The position numbers were made by a program, and so were the translations under genes. Positions 10,001 through 16,506 of a stretch of 64,000 nt of DNA are shown here, in pieces. The notes beneath the pieces are model-generated. The model made no database searches. It worked only from the letters and a program-made list of their open reading frames with translations, and was not told the DNA's origin. The number at the start of each line of letters is the position of its first letter. Within the stretch, counting starts at the first letter, position 1. Origin of the DNA: Mesorhizobium temperatum (lineage in GTDB: Bacteria > Pseudomonadota > Alphaproteobacteria > Rhizobiales > Rhizobiaceae); the NCBI RefSeq assembly GCF_002284575.1, contig NZ_NPKJ01000060.1, positions 48,515 to 112,514 on the forward strand. Direction: 5' to 3'.

Positions 10001-10066
10001 GATCCGGGTAATGGACACGGCGCTGCGACTATTGGACGCCTCGGGATTCCCCGACTCGGCATGCAT
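7064..10066 (-). CDS. P-type ATPase with cysteine-free N-terminal HMA-like domain
   Basis: The 1000-residue product carries all pump motifs: TGES (270-273), the helix-4 motif AVPEGLP (about 385-391), the phosphorylated Asp430 in DKTGTLT, KGSPKE (545-550), TGDQ (645-648) and GDGVND (719-724). A cation-ATPase N-terminal segment lies at 125-165 and about ten membrane helices are evident. PEGLP in helix 4 and NLISDVLPG in helix 6 place it nearer to the P2 (calcium-pump-like) group than to CPX heavy-metal pumps. Residues 19-92 form an HMA-like module (VPGRARLKIGGL) lacking CXXC, as in the two neighbouring small proteins. The ion is unknown. Its gene lies downstream of the two DUF5132 genes on the same strand. 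Confidence 0.9.
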   Translation of the reverse strand: MHAESGNPEASNSRSAVSITRIHTSVPGRARLKIGGLQGSSSVKTLLERGGYAAPGVSSITASDLTGNVVVQFDVTSGLDSIIDYLAALLRGEIIAPGEMPDAGPEWHTLSPNQSCFKLEASADAGLPGGEALRRLASTGPNILENIQPRSRASILADQFQSLPVAMLLGAASVSILTGGAFEAAVILAVVGLNAVIGYQTESRAERTIQSLGAKGPQTAQIMREGVIATVPVREVVPGDVLTVQRGDVVPADARLLSEEALTISEALLTGESAPIQKTVGAIERVNVPLGSRSNMIYRGTIVTGGSGRAIVVATGSLTQAGRIQRLVGATFVPETPLQKELKNLGQRLGWLTLGTCAFLFSLGWLRGIGLLQMGRSAMSVAVAAVPEGLPMVATTTFALGIEKLRREGVLIRKLDAVETLAAARVVCFDKTGTLTLGHIDVDTIRIGDNAYLINRDGREQNALRNLLEVCCLCNDAEIVQTEEGLRLNGSPTDGCLVQAALDGGVDVASLRKRFARISVQRRSETYRFMVTQHAMEDGTLTAMKGSPKEVLARCRIEILPDGTERELTPERRAAIGKVNLEMASQALRVLGVARGQATGSKPNGHDGRDLAWLGLVGMADQVRPGSSELMSQLHEAGIQTIMLTGDQKATAAAVSELIGLNGRGEVEIVDGADLEEMSSGELAQTARRAHAFSRVSPAQKLQIVRSLQEAGVTVAMVGDGVNDGPALKAADVGVAIGQQQSLNAAREIADVIIHTGGLGGLATAIETGRTTHRNIRKTIRYLVSTNLSEVLLVLAGISVGIGAPLSPMQLLWINLISDVLPGIGLAMEAPEPDILRQAPKEDHTAILRRGEIGRLAAQSAIISGGAMAVSLLGATRYGLDSPITRTMTFESLVMAQLLHAITSRSDRHSIFDRSPRPPNRALSLIIGGSMAVQAGCLLIPFFRRLLGIAPITGTDAIITLAGGTLPFLAMEWMKSRHETVDGELVWTRAKEQTNLPAPV

Positions 10067-10231
10067 CCCACGGCACCCTTAAGCTGACTGTTGTACCGAA
10101 CTCCACCGCAAGAGCTTGCTGGGCAAAACGACTGTGCCCGCGGTGGATTTCCTCTGAGGCAACGAGTAGATGACCTGGCGTATTGCAAAGCCTCACGCCG
10201 GCCATGACACGTTTCAGACGAGTGTTGGCGC

Positions 10232-10552
10232 CTAGGTGCTAGGAGACTTTTCTGCAGCTTCGCTCTTACGGGCGCGACGCGCGCCGGTTTCGCTGCGGCC
10301 TCCATTGTCCGTTTCCTTGGTCGCTTCGGCCATCTCTGTTCTGGCTTCAGCAACCAAGTCGGACGTCATTTCATTCATCTCAGCAACGGCAACTCGGCCT
10401 TGGTCGTAAGCAATCAGACCAGCCTTGAGGACCGCTTTCGAAACAGGACGCAGCACGGATACGGCAAGCGGGGCCAAGAAGGCCGCTCCAACTCCGAAGG
10501 CCAGACCCGTTGCTAAGTTGCCGCCTTTAAATGCGTCTTCGAGTATCGCCAT
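10232..10552 (-). CDS. DUF5132 small membrane protein
   Basis: The 106-residue product starts MAILEDAFKGGNLATGLAFG, a glycine-rich membrane helix, continues with a proline-containing second hydrophobic part (FLAPLAVSVLRPVSKAVLKA), and ends in a charged helix with VAEARTEMAEATKE. This is the DUF5132 layout. AAGGAG lies 9 bases before the chosen ATG at 10552. It sits between its paralogue at 10671 and the P-type ATPase, all on one strand, with 165 bases before the ATPase. The single membrane helix plus acidic tail recalls small helper proteins of P-type metal pumps, which is inference. Confidence 0.75.
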   Translation of the reverse strand: MAILEDAFKGGNLATGLAFGVGAAFLAPLAVSVLRPVSKAVLKAGLIAYDQGRVAVAEMNEMTSDLVAEARTEMAEATKETDNGGRSETGARRARKSEAAEKSPST

Positions 10553-10670
10553 TGAACTTGCTCCTTGTTGGTGCCCCATTCTTCTTACAGGTACAAACGA
10601 ACCTCCCAAGACTCGCGAACCTCCCAAGACTCGACCCCCAAGACTTCAATTCGACAGCCGCATGTGGATG

Positions 10671-10934
10671 TCAGGATTGGTCCGCGGATTTCGGTTGCTC
10701 AGCCGCGGCTTTACGCGCTTCTTCCACTTCAGCCCGAGCCTCGGCCATGACGTCGCCGGTTCTCTCATTGAGTTCGGCGAAGGCAACTCGTGCTTGATCG
10801 TAAGCCACCAATCCAGCCTTGATGGCCGATTTGGCAAATGGCTTGAGGATAGGCGCAAGCATGGGGGCAATGACACCTGCTCCAATGCCAATCGCCAAAC
10901 CCGTGACGATATTGCCACCCTTCAACAAGGCCAT
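10671..10934 (-). CDS. DUF5132 small membrane protein, paralogue
   Basis: The 87-residue product (MALLKGGNIVTGLAIGIGAG at the start, then MLAPILKPFAKSAIKAGLVA) closely parallels the neighbour at 10232: same glycine-rich helix, same KAGLxAYDQxRVA stretch and same xEARAExEEAR tail. AAGGAGT precedes the ATG at 10934. The two copies are a tandem duplication, and the first gene of a likely operon that leads into the P-type ATPase. Between the two genes (10553-10670) the DNA contains a short direct repeat, AACCTCCCAAGACTCG, at about 10600 and 10618. Confidence 0.75.
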   Translation of the reverse strand: MALLKGGNIVTGLAIGIGAGVIAPMLAPILKPFAKSAIKAGLVAYDQARVAFAELNERTGDVMAEARAEVEEARKAAAEQPKSADQS

Positions 10935-11061
10935 GGCCCTACTCCTTGGAGCTTTGTCTCGACGCGACTGGAGCGCGTAAGGTTGGTCCAACGATTTGCC
11001 ACCGGGATGGTTCCGCGTGAATATCGAAAATTGTCATTAATTTGTCACCCTCCTTTTACAT

Positions 11062-11277
11062 TCAATACGGTCTCTGCAAAACGGTCTCTGCGGCGAGGGC
11101 GACGACGAAACCCAGCCACGCATGGCGGCCCTCGAAAGACTTGGCGAGGGCAAAAATGAGGACGCAGAGCGCGAGCGCTGCGGTGGCGACGAACTTGGTG
11201 CGCCGAAGCGCCGAAAGCTTGGCGTCCGCGTCGGCGTCGAACCGGGCGGATGCCAAAGCCGGTGCTGATTGTGACAT
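11062..11277 (-). pseudogene. N-terminal fragment of a DUF445 gene
   Basis: The open frame of 71 residues begins MSQSAPALASARFDADADAK and continues LSALRRTKFVATAALALCVL then AWLGFVVALAAE, which is the N-terminus of DUF445 proteins just before their GGLADWFAVTALFRHP motif. After that the frame runs into TVLQRPY and a stop, so the conserved motif and everything beyond is gone. AGGAG precedes the ATG. The matching C-terminal piece is 6.7 kb away at 4229-4393 in the same orientation. At the break the sequence ACGGTCTCTGC is repeated (11067-11077 and 11081-11091). Confidence 0.85.
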
Positions 11278-11414
11278 GGATGAACTGCTCCTGGTCGATC
11301 TCGCGGACTTAATTCAGTAATCCGCCCACCCGAATGCGCGCCATATTAGGATTATGGTTTGCACGACCGCCCACACAAACCTGATAAAAATATTCATCTA
11401 TTATGCGGTGCTTG

Positions 11415-11431
11415 TCTGGAATTATTCCAAG
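11415..11431. promoter_or_regulatory. Irr-type iron control element upstream of rirA
   Basis: The sequence TCTGGAATTATTCCAAG is a near-perfect palindrome and fits the ICE/Irr-box pattern TTTRGAAYNRTTCYAAA at 15 of 17 positions. It lies 45 bases before the rirA start codon, where Irr would be expected to repress rirA under iron limitation, as reported for Agrobacterium. An 11-bp direct repeat, GCCATATTAGG, flanks it at 11340-11350 and 11438-11448; its role is unknown. Confidence 0.75.
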
Positions 11432-11475
11432 GTATAGGCCATATTAGGCCTGAGCTACTGCTTCGTGAGGACAAA

Positions 11476-11937
11476 ATGCGGCTGACGCGCCAGACCAACT
11501 ACGCCATGCGCATCCTGATGTATTGCGCCGCTAATACCGATCGGTTGAGCCGCATCCCGGAGATCGCGGCCGCCTACTCGGTGTCTGAACTTTTTCTCTT
11601 CAAGATCCTGCAGCCTTTGGTCGAGCATGGTCTGGTCGAGACGGTGCGCGGCAGGAACGGCGGTGTCAGGCTCGGCCGCCCGGCCGAATCGATCACCCTG
11701 TTCGACGTCGTGCGCGTGACCGAAGAGAGCTTCGCCATGGCCGAATGCTTCGAGAACGACGCCGCCGAATGTCCGCTGGTCGACAGTTGCGCACTGAATT
11801 CGGCGCTGCGCGAGGCGCTCAATGCGTTCTTCGCCGTGCTCGAGCGCTATACGATCGCCGACATGGTGGCGGCGCGCCCGAATGTGCGCCACCTGCTCGG
11901 CATCGACATGCTGGTGCAAAGAGCGCCCGCCGCCTGA
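11476..11937 (+). CDS. rirA: Rhizobial iron regulator RirA (Rrf2 family)
   Basis: The 153-residue product matches RirA from end to end: MRLTRQTNYAMRILMYCAAN, the Rrf2 recognition helix SVSELFLFKILQPL, TVRGRNGGVRLG, and three cysteines Cys91, Cys99 and Cys105 in MAECFENDAAECPLVDSC. In characterised RirA these three cysteines bind an iron-sulphur cluster that senses iron and represses uptake genes when iron is ample. The ATG at 11476 fits the family start; an upstream in-frame start at 11359 adds unconserved residues. It stands beside the haem-uptake locus, a likely part of its regulon, and has an Irr-type box in front. Confidence 0.95.
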   Translation: MRLTRQTNYAMRILMYCAANTDRLSRIPEIAAAYSVSELFLFKILQPLVEHGLVETVRGRNGGVRLGRPAESITLFDVVRVTEESFAMAECFENDAAECPLVDSCALNSALREALNAFFAVLERYTIADMVAARPNVRHLLGIDMLVQRAPAA

Positions 11938-11964
11938 ATTTGCCCTTACCCTCTCCGAGCGTTT

Positions 11965-12144
11965 GCGCTGCCCCTCACCTGCCTGCCGGCATCCTCTCCC
12001 CGTATAGTGACGGGGAGAGGGACAATGTCATCGACGGTTTCGCCAATCTCCATCGTCGCATGAAGGACGCCGAGGCTGCGGCCAGCCCCTTCTCCCCGTC
12101 ACTATACGGGGAGAAGTGCCCGGCAGGGCGATGAGGGGCAGCGC
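11965..12144. repeat. 180-bp palindromic intergenic repeat element
   Basis: Outer arms read GCGCTGCCCCTCACCTGCCT at 11965 onward and the imperfect complement ending GATGAGGGGCAGCGC at 12144. Inner arms hold CTCCCCGTATAGTGACGGGGAG (positions about 11995-12020) and its partner near 12092-12115. The middle of about 80 bp is unique. A shorter form of the same element lies at 20787-20862. It fills the space between the converging rirA and hmuV genes and may serve as their shared transcription end. Confidence 0.8.
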
Positions 12145-12163
12145 CGACCTTGCAAGTTGGAAC

Positions 12164-12952
12164 TTACGCCGCTGACTGCGGCAATACGAACGGCATGTCT
12201 CCGGCCGGCAGCACGCCGACCCTCAGCCGGCAATCGAACACCTTTTCGATCAGATCGTCGCTCAGCACGTCCTGCGGTGAGCCGGTGGCCGCTAGCCTGC
12301 CGCGGTGCATGACGAAGATCCGGTCGGCATACATCGCCGTCAAATTGAGGTCGTGCAGGATGGCGACCACGCCGCCGCCCCTTCTGGCGAAATCGCGGGC
12401 GATGTTCATGATGATCAATTGGTGCTTGATGTCGAGGCTGGAAACCGGCTCGTCGAGGAAGAGATAGCGCGGTTTGCCGTCGAGGACCGGCGCCCAGACC
12501 TGGCAGAGCACACGTGCCAACTGCACGCGCTGCTGCTCGCCGCCCGAAAGCTCCTGGTAGAAACGGCCGGCAAAGCCATCGAGATCGACCCGCGCCAGCG
12601 CCCGTTCGGGCAGGCGCTCGTCCTCGCCGGGCAGCGCGCCCGAGCGCCCGCCGAGCAGGCCGAGCCTGACGATCTCGCGCACCGTGAAGGGAAAGGACAG
12701 CGTCGTCGCCTGCGGCAGCACGGCGCGCAGCATGGCTGCCTCGACCGGCTTCATCACCGACAGGTCACGGCCGTTGATGGTGACCTCTCCCGAATAGGCT
12801 AGGTCGCCGGACAGCGCCCTCAGGAAGGTCGTCTTGCCTGAACCGTTGGGGCCGACGATGGCGGCGATTTCGCCAGGCCGTATGTCGAAATCGACATTGG
12901 CGACGATGCCCTTGCCGCCGATCGCCACCGAGACATCCCGCGCTTCGATCAT
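12164..12952 (-). CDS. hmuV: Haem ABC transporter ATP-binding protein HmuV
   Basis: The 262-residue product has Walker A GPNGSGKTT (residues 34-42), signature LSGGEQQRVQLARVL, Walker B YLFLDEPVSSLD and the switch histidine in AILHDLNLT. Length and sequence fit the haem branch of FecE/BtuD-type ATPases. It powers import of haem across the inner membrane with HmuU. It is the last gene of hemP-hmuS-hmuT-hmuU-hmuV; 27 bases separate it from hmuU. The ten bases ATGATCGAAG occur twice just at its start, the second being the start used here. Control by RirA and Irr is expected from the operon's head. Confidence 0.93.
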   Translation of the reverse strand: MIEARDVSVAIGGKGIVANVDFDIRPGEIAAIVGPNGSGKTTFLRALSGDLAYSGEVTINGRDLSVMKPVEAAMLRAVLPQATTLSFPFTVREIVRLGLLGGRSGALPGEDERLPERALARVDLDGFAGRFYQELSGGEQQRVQLARVLCQVWAPVLDGKPRYLFLDEPVSSLDIKHQLIIMNIARDFARRGGGVVAILHDLNLTAMYADRIFVMHRGRLAATGSPQDVLSDDLIEKVFDCRLRVGVLPAGDMPFVLPQSAA

Positions 12953-12979
12953 GCCTGCACTTCGATCATGAAAAACCTC

Positions 12980-14077
12980 TCACAGGTCGACGACGCCACG
13001 CTTACGCAGCAGGATCCAGAGGAAGAAGGGAGCGCCGGCGATCGCGGTGACGATGCCGATCGGCAGCTCGGCCGGCGCCACGATGGTGCGGGCGACGGCA
13101 TCGGCCAGAAGCAGCAGGCAAGCGCCAAGCAGGGCCGAGGCCGGCAGCAAATAACGGTTGTCCGGGCCGATAGCCAAGCGCAGCAGATGCGGTACGACGA
13201 TGCCGACAAAGCCGATGCCGCTGACGGCAATAGACGCCCCGACCGCCGCCGAAACGCCGACAATTGCAGTGTATTTCAGCCGCTGCACCGGGATGCCGAG
13301 ATGGCCGGCGGTGGCTTCGCCCAGCGCCAGCGCGTTGAGGCCGCGCGCCAGGAACGGCATCGCCGCCAGTGCCAGCACGATCACAGGCCCGACGGAACCG
13401 ATCTTTTGCCAGGTCGCGCCGGCGAGCGAGCCGAGTTGCCAGAAGGTCAGGTCGCGCAACTGCCGGTCGTCGGCCATGAAGATCAGGATACCGGTCAGCG
13501 CCATGGCAAGGGCCGCCAGCGCAATGCCGGCAAGCAGCATGGTGGCGACCGAGGTTCGGCCGTGCCTGGTGGCGACCTGATAGAGCACCAATGTCGTCGC
13601 CAGCCCGCCGCAGAACGCCGCCAGCGGCAGAGCGAGAGTTCCCAGCACCGAAGTTACCGGCGCCAGCACCGTGGCGCCAAGCACGATGACGGCCACCGCG
13701 CCGAGGCTCGACCCAGCCGAAACGCCGATGAGGCCGGGGTCTGCCAGCGGGTTGCGGAACAGCCCTTGCATGACCGCGCCGGAGACGGCAAGTGCGGCGC
13801 CGATCAGCACACCGAGGATGACGCGCGGCAGGCGGATGTCGTAGACGATCAGGCGGTCGCGCGCGCTCAGCGCCTCATTGCCGGGTGCTGCACCCAACAG
13901 CCAATCGCCAACGACGCTGACGGCCGAGGCATCGGATGCGCCTGAGGTCAGCGACAGCAGGACGGCAACGGCAAGCCCCAGGCACAAAAGCAGGATGACG
14001 ATGCGCGCGCGCCCCGAACGGTCACCGTCGGATGCTGCCGCCATAGCGCCCGCACCAGCGATCGATTGATCCACCAT
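12980..14077 (-). CDS. hmuU: Haem ABC transporter permease HmuU
   Basis: The 365-residue product is a FecCD-family permease with about ten membrane helices. Family landmarks visible are LPRVILGVLIGAALAVSGAVMQGLFRNPLADPG split over two runs (near residues 85-120), GDRQ-like coupling region, and GFVGIVVPHLLRLAIGPDNR near residue 285 that contacts the ATPase. It begins with a soluble tail of about 25 residues (MVDQSIAGAGAMAAASDGDR). It forms the haem channel with HmuV dimers and receives haem from HmuT, whose gene ends 11 bases upstream. Confidence 0.93.
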   Translation of the reverse strand: MVDQSIAGAGAMAAASDGDRSGRARIVILLLCLGLAVAVLLSLTSGASDASAVSVVGDWLLGAAPGNEALSARDRLIVYDIRLPRVILGVLIGAALAVSGAVMQGLFRNPLADPGLIGVSAGSSLGAVAVIVLGATVLAPVTSVLGTLALPLAAFCGGLATTLVLYQVATRHGRTSVATMLLAGIALAALAMALTGILIFMADDRQLRDLTFWQLGSLAGATWQKIGSVGPVIVLALAAMPFLARGLNALALGEATAGHLGIPVQRLKYTAIVGVSAAVGASIAVSGIGFVGIVVPHLLRLAIGPDNRYLLPASALLGACLLLLADAVARTIVAPAELPIGIVTAIAGAPFFLWILLRKRGVVDL

Positions 14078-14088
14078 TGGGTGCCCGC

Positions 14089-14997
14089 TCAGTCCGCGGC
14101 CTGCCCGCCATAAAGCGAGGCGGCAAGGTCGCGGATGACGTCGGCGGTGCGCGGCCCGAAGCCGAGCAGATAGCCGCCATCCATGCGGACCAACTTGCGC
14201 GCCGCACCCGCCGGTGTCGACAATATGGCCGGGTTCGCGAACAATTCGTCATCCGATGCGGCAGGACCGGCATTGTTCATCATCAGGATCACGTCGGGCC
14301 TGGCGGTGATAACAGCCTCGTCGGACAATTGCTTGTAGCCGGAGAAGCCGTCAACCGCGTTGACACCGCCGGAAAGCTTGATGATGCCGTCGGCGGCAGT
14401 GTCGCTGCCGGAAGCGAGGATCTTGCCGCCCTGCATCGACAGCACGAACAGGACGCGCTTGCGGTCCTTGATCGAAGCGGTCTGCTTTTCGGCGGCCTTC
14501 AGCTTGGCATCGATCTCGGCTGCCAGCGCATCGGCCTTGGCGTCGGCGCCAAGCGCCTTGCCGACGATGCGGATCTTTTCGAGAATGCCTTCATGGTCGT
14601 AACGCTCGGGCACCTCGATGAACGGGATGCTCGTTTTCTTCAGCACGTCGACGGCTTGCTTCGGCCCGCTGCCGTGCAGCGCCAGGATGCCCGACGGATT
14701 GACCGACAGCACACCTTCCGGCGACAGCTGGCGCATGTAGCCGACGTCAGGCAGCTTGAGCGCCGCCTCGGGATAACGGCTGGTCGAATCGCGAGCGACC
14801 AGCCGATCCTGCTCGCCGAGCGCAAAGACGATCTCAGTGATCGAACCGCCGATGGCCGCTATCTTCGACAGGTCCGCAAAGACCTGCGTGCCTTCGGTGG
14901 CCCGGGCCGGCAGCATTGCGGCAAAGGCCAGGGAAAGGCCGATCGCCGGCCCAAGCGCCATTCTGAAAACACGCGCCCGTTTAAGCAAAGGAGCCAT
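14089..14997 (-). CDS. hmuT: Periplasmic haem-binding protein HmuT
   Basis: The 302-residue product has a signal peptide (MAPLLKRARVFRMALGPAIG, cleavage likely after PARA) and a class III periplasmic binding fold: IAAIGGSITEIVFALG near the start, LVARDSTSRYPEAA with the Tyr expected as a haem-iron ligand, and GYMRQLSPEGVLSVNPSGIL. It carries haem in the periplasm from the outer-membrane receptor to HmuUV. Spacing of 11 bases on either side, to hmuS and hmuU, shows tight operon packing. The length is normal for HmuT. Confidence 0.92.
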   Translation of the reverse strand: MAPLLKRARVFRMALGPAIGLSLAFAAMLPARATEGTQVFADLSKIAAIGGSITEIVFALGEQDRLVARDSTSRYPEAALKLPDVGYMRQLSPEGVLSVNPSGILALHGSGPKQAVDVLKKTSIPFIEVPERYDHEGILEKIRIVGKALGADAKADALAAEIDAKLKAAEKQTASIKDRKRVLFVLSMQGGKILASGSDTAADGIIKLSGGVNAVDGFSGYKQLSDEAVITARPDVILMMNNAGPAASDDELFANPAILSTPAGAARKLVRMDGGYLLGFGPRTADVIRDLAASLYGGQAAD

Positions 14998-15008
14998 TGT
15001 CGTTGTCC

Positions 15009-16088
15009 TCAGGCTGCGGTCGGGTTTGGAATGCGCGGCAGGTTCTCTGCCAGAAACCGCCAGTCCTCGCGCTCACTTTCGCCTTCATGGCGCTTGCCGA
15101 AGAACTGGATGATCATCTTGCCGTCGGCGCCATAGGCTTCGAGAGACGTGACGTGGCCGTCCTTAGTCGGTTTGCGCACGGCCCAGACCTCCTGGATGTG
15201 GTCGGTCCGCAGATGCAGGTGGAAGGTCTCGTCCAGCACGTTGATCCATGGTCCCATCGGCTTGATCGACTTGATCGGACCTGAATGGATCTGGATGCAG
15301 CCGCGATCGCCGACAAAACACATGATCGGCACCTCGCCCTCGGCGGCATGATGGAACATGGCGCTGACGGCATCGTTGTCGAGCAGCCAGGCGTAATCCT
15401 GGCCGACCATGCGCATCGCTTGGCGGCGATCGAGCTTCAGTGTCTTCAGCATGCCGAAGAACTGGTGCACGTCGGTCAGCCGGCTCCAGCGGTCGCGCAG
15501 ATCATCGACATCAGCGGAAGCGTCGGAAGCCTCGGCCTCGTTTTCAAGCCCGCCTTCTGAAATCGCGCCCTCCTCTGAAATCGCAACGGTCGACTCCTGG
15601 TTCGGCGATTCGAGTTCGGCCACCAGCTTCTGATAGGCATAGAGGTTGGACGCCGGCCGCAGATGCACCTTGTGCACCGCCTCGCCTGACGCATCGAAGA
15701 ACTGCAGGCTGCGCCTGATATCGCCGCCGTCGCGCTTTTCGACGGCAAAGCCGTGCGCCCAGACTTTCGGGAAAATGCGCAGGTCGATGTTCTCGCCAAG
15801 CACCATGGCATTGTGGTTGCCGGTGATGACTTTGTCGTAGACGCCGATCTTCTCGTGCACAGCGCTTTCGTTGCGCGTCAGCGCCATGACCTCGCCGACC
15901 GCCTCGAGGCCGGTCAGAAGATCGTTAACGCGCGGCTCGACACGGACGACGCCGTCGCCGCAATGCGCGGCGACCAGTTCGGCCTCCGAAATGCCAAGCT
16001 GGGCGGCGAGATCGCGCTCGCGCGTCTTCGGATTGTCTGCCCGCGCCCGCCGGATCTCGTGCGGAGCGGGCTTTACGCGCTGGTCCAT
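15009..16088 (-). CDS. hmuS: Haem-handling protein HmuS (HemS/ChuS family)
   Basis: The 359-residue product is a HemS-family protein with the two-fold repeat of the HemS/ChuX domain: the first half includes AVHEKIGVYDKVITGNHNAM and the second VPIMCFVGDRGCIQIHSGPI followed by GPWINVLDETFHLHLR. The two histidine-containing repeats bind cytoplasmic haem in characterised members, for transfer or breakdown. It follows hemP by 10 bases and precedes hmuT by 11. A glutamate-rich, probably flexible insert lies between the halves (TVAISEEGAISEGGLENEAE), longer than in many homologues. Confidence 0.92.
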   Translation of the reverse strand: MDQRVKPAPHEIRRARADNPKTRERDLAAQLGISEAELVAAHCGDGVVRVEPRVNDLLTGLEAVGEVMALTRNESAVHEKIGVYDKVITGNHNAMVLGENIDLRIFPKVWAHGFAVEKRDGGDIRRSLQFFDASGEAVHKVHLRPASNLYAYQKLVAELESPNQESTVAISEEGAISEGGLENEAEASDASADVDDLRDRWSRLTDVHQFFGMLKTLKLDRRQAMRMVGQDYAWLLDNDAVSAMFHHAAEGEVPIMCFVGDRGCIQIHSGPIKSIKPMGPWINVLDETFHLHLRTDHIQEVWAVRKPTKDGHVTSLEAYGADGKMIIQFFGKRHEGESEREDWRFLAENLPRIPNPTAA

Positions 16089-16098
16089 AGCTTACTAC

Positions 16099-16305
16099 CT
16101 ACTTGTTGAGGATGAGCTTGCCCTGGCGGGTGATCTTCAGCCGGTAGAGCGCTCCGTGATGCTCGATGCCGATCTCGTGTTCGCCCTGGAACAGCGTGTT
16201 GCTGGACAGGGTCCTCACCGTCAACGGGACCCGATCGAAACGAGCCGAATTGTCGTCGGAACGGCGGACGCGATAGCGAAAGTCATTGGGATTGTGCGTG
16301 TTCAT
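16099..16305 (-). CDS. hmuP: Haem uptake protein HemP/HmuP
   Basis: The 68-residue product ends with the HemP core: VRTLSSNTLFQGEHEIGIEH followed by HHGALYRLKITRQGKLILNK. In Bradyrhizobium the homologous HmuP is needed with Irr to activate the haem receptor gene, so this small protein may control the divergent hmuR gene. It is the first gene of the minus-strand haem operon, 201 bases from hmuR. The core of about 35 residues is well conserved; the N-terminal half is not. Confidence 0.9.
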   Translation of the reverse strand: MNTHNPNDFRYRVRRSDDNSARFDRVPLTVRTLSSNTLFQGEHEIGIEHHGALYRLKITRQGKLILNK

Positions 16306-16377
16306 CTGGTTCGATCCCTTTCCTGGGCCGGGCGTCTGGCTAGGCGTTGCGTAGATGCCGATTCATTTCTTGACTTG

Positions 16378-16393
16378 AATAATCATGTTTATT
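16378..16393. promoter_or_regulatory. AT-rich palindrome between hmuP and hmuR
   Basis: AATAATCATGTTTATT is a palindrome with only one mismatched pair, embedded in the wider TGACTTGAATAATCATGTTT context that ends in AGTCA. It lies in the 201-bp divergent promoter region, about 115 bases before hmuR and 73 before hmuP. The location suits a RirA or Irr operator, but it does not fit the ICE consensus, so the binding protein is open. Confidence 0.5.
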
Positions 16394-16506
16394 AGTCAGT
16401 GCAATACCGGACTAAACGAGTCAAGATTTAAGACGCCGGAACACGATGAAAAAGCCAGCGAGCGTCAAGCCAGCCAGCATCGAACCAGGACTTTTGGAGT
16501 TGGGGC

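Larger units (their letters stand above)
4394..11080. other. Six-gene block inserted in, or replacing the middle of, a DUF445 gene
   Basis: The block holds an HMA-like gene, an intact DUF445 gene, a second HMA-like gene, a P-type ATPase and two DUF5132 genes. It is bordered by the C-terminal (4229-4393) and N-terminal (11062-11277) pieces of a second DUF445 gene in one orientation; roughly 300 central residues of that gene are missing. No integrase, transposase or long terminal repeat is visible, only an 11-bp direct repeat (ACGGTCTCTGC) at 11067 and 11081 near the right edge. By eye its coding sequence is less GC-rich than flanking genes. The limits are approximate. Confidence 0.7.
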
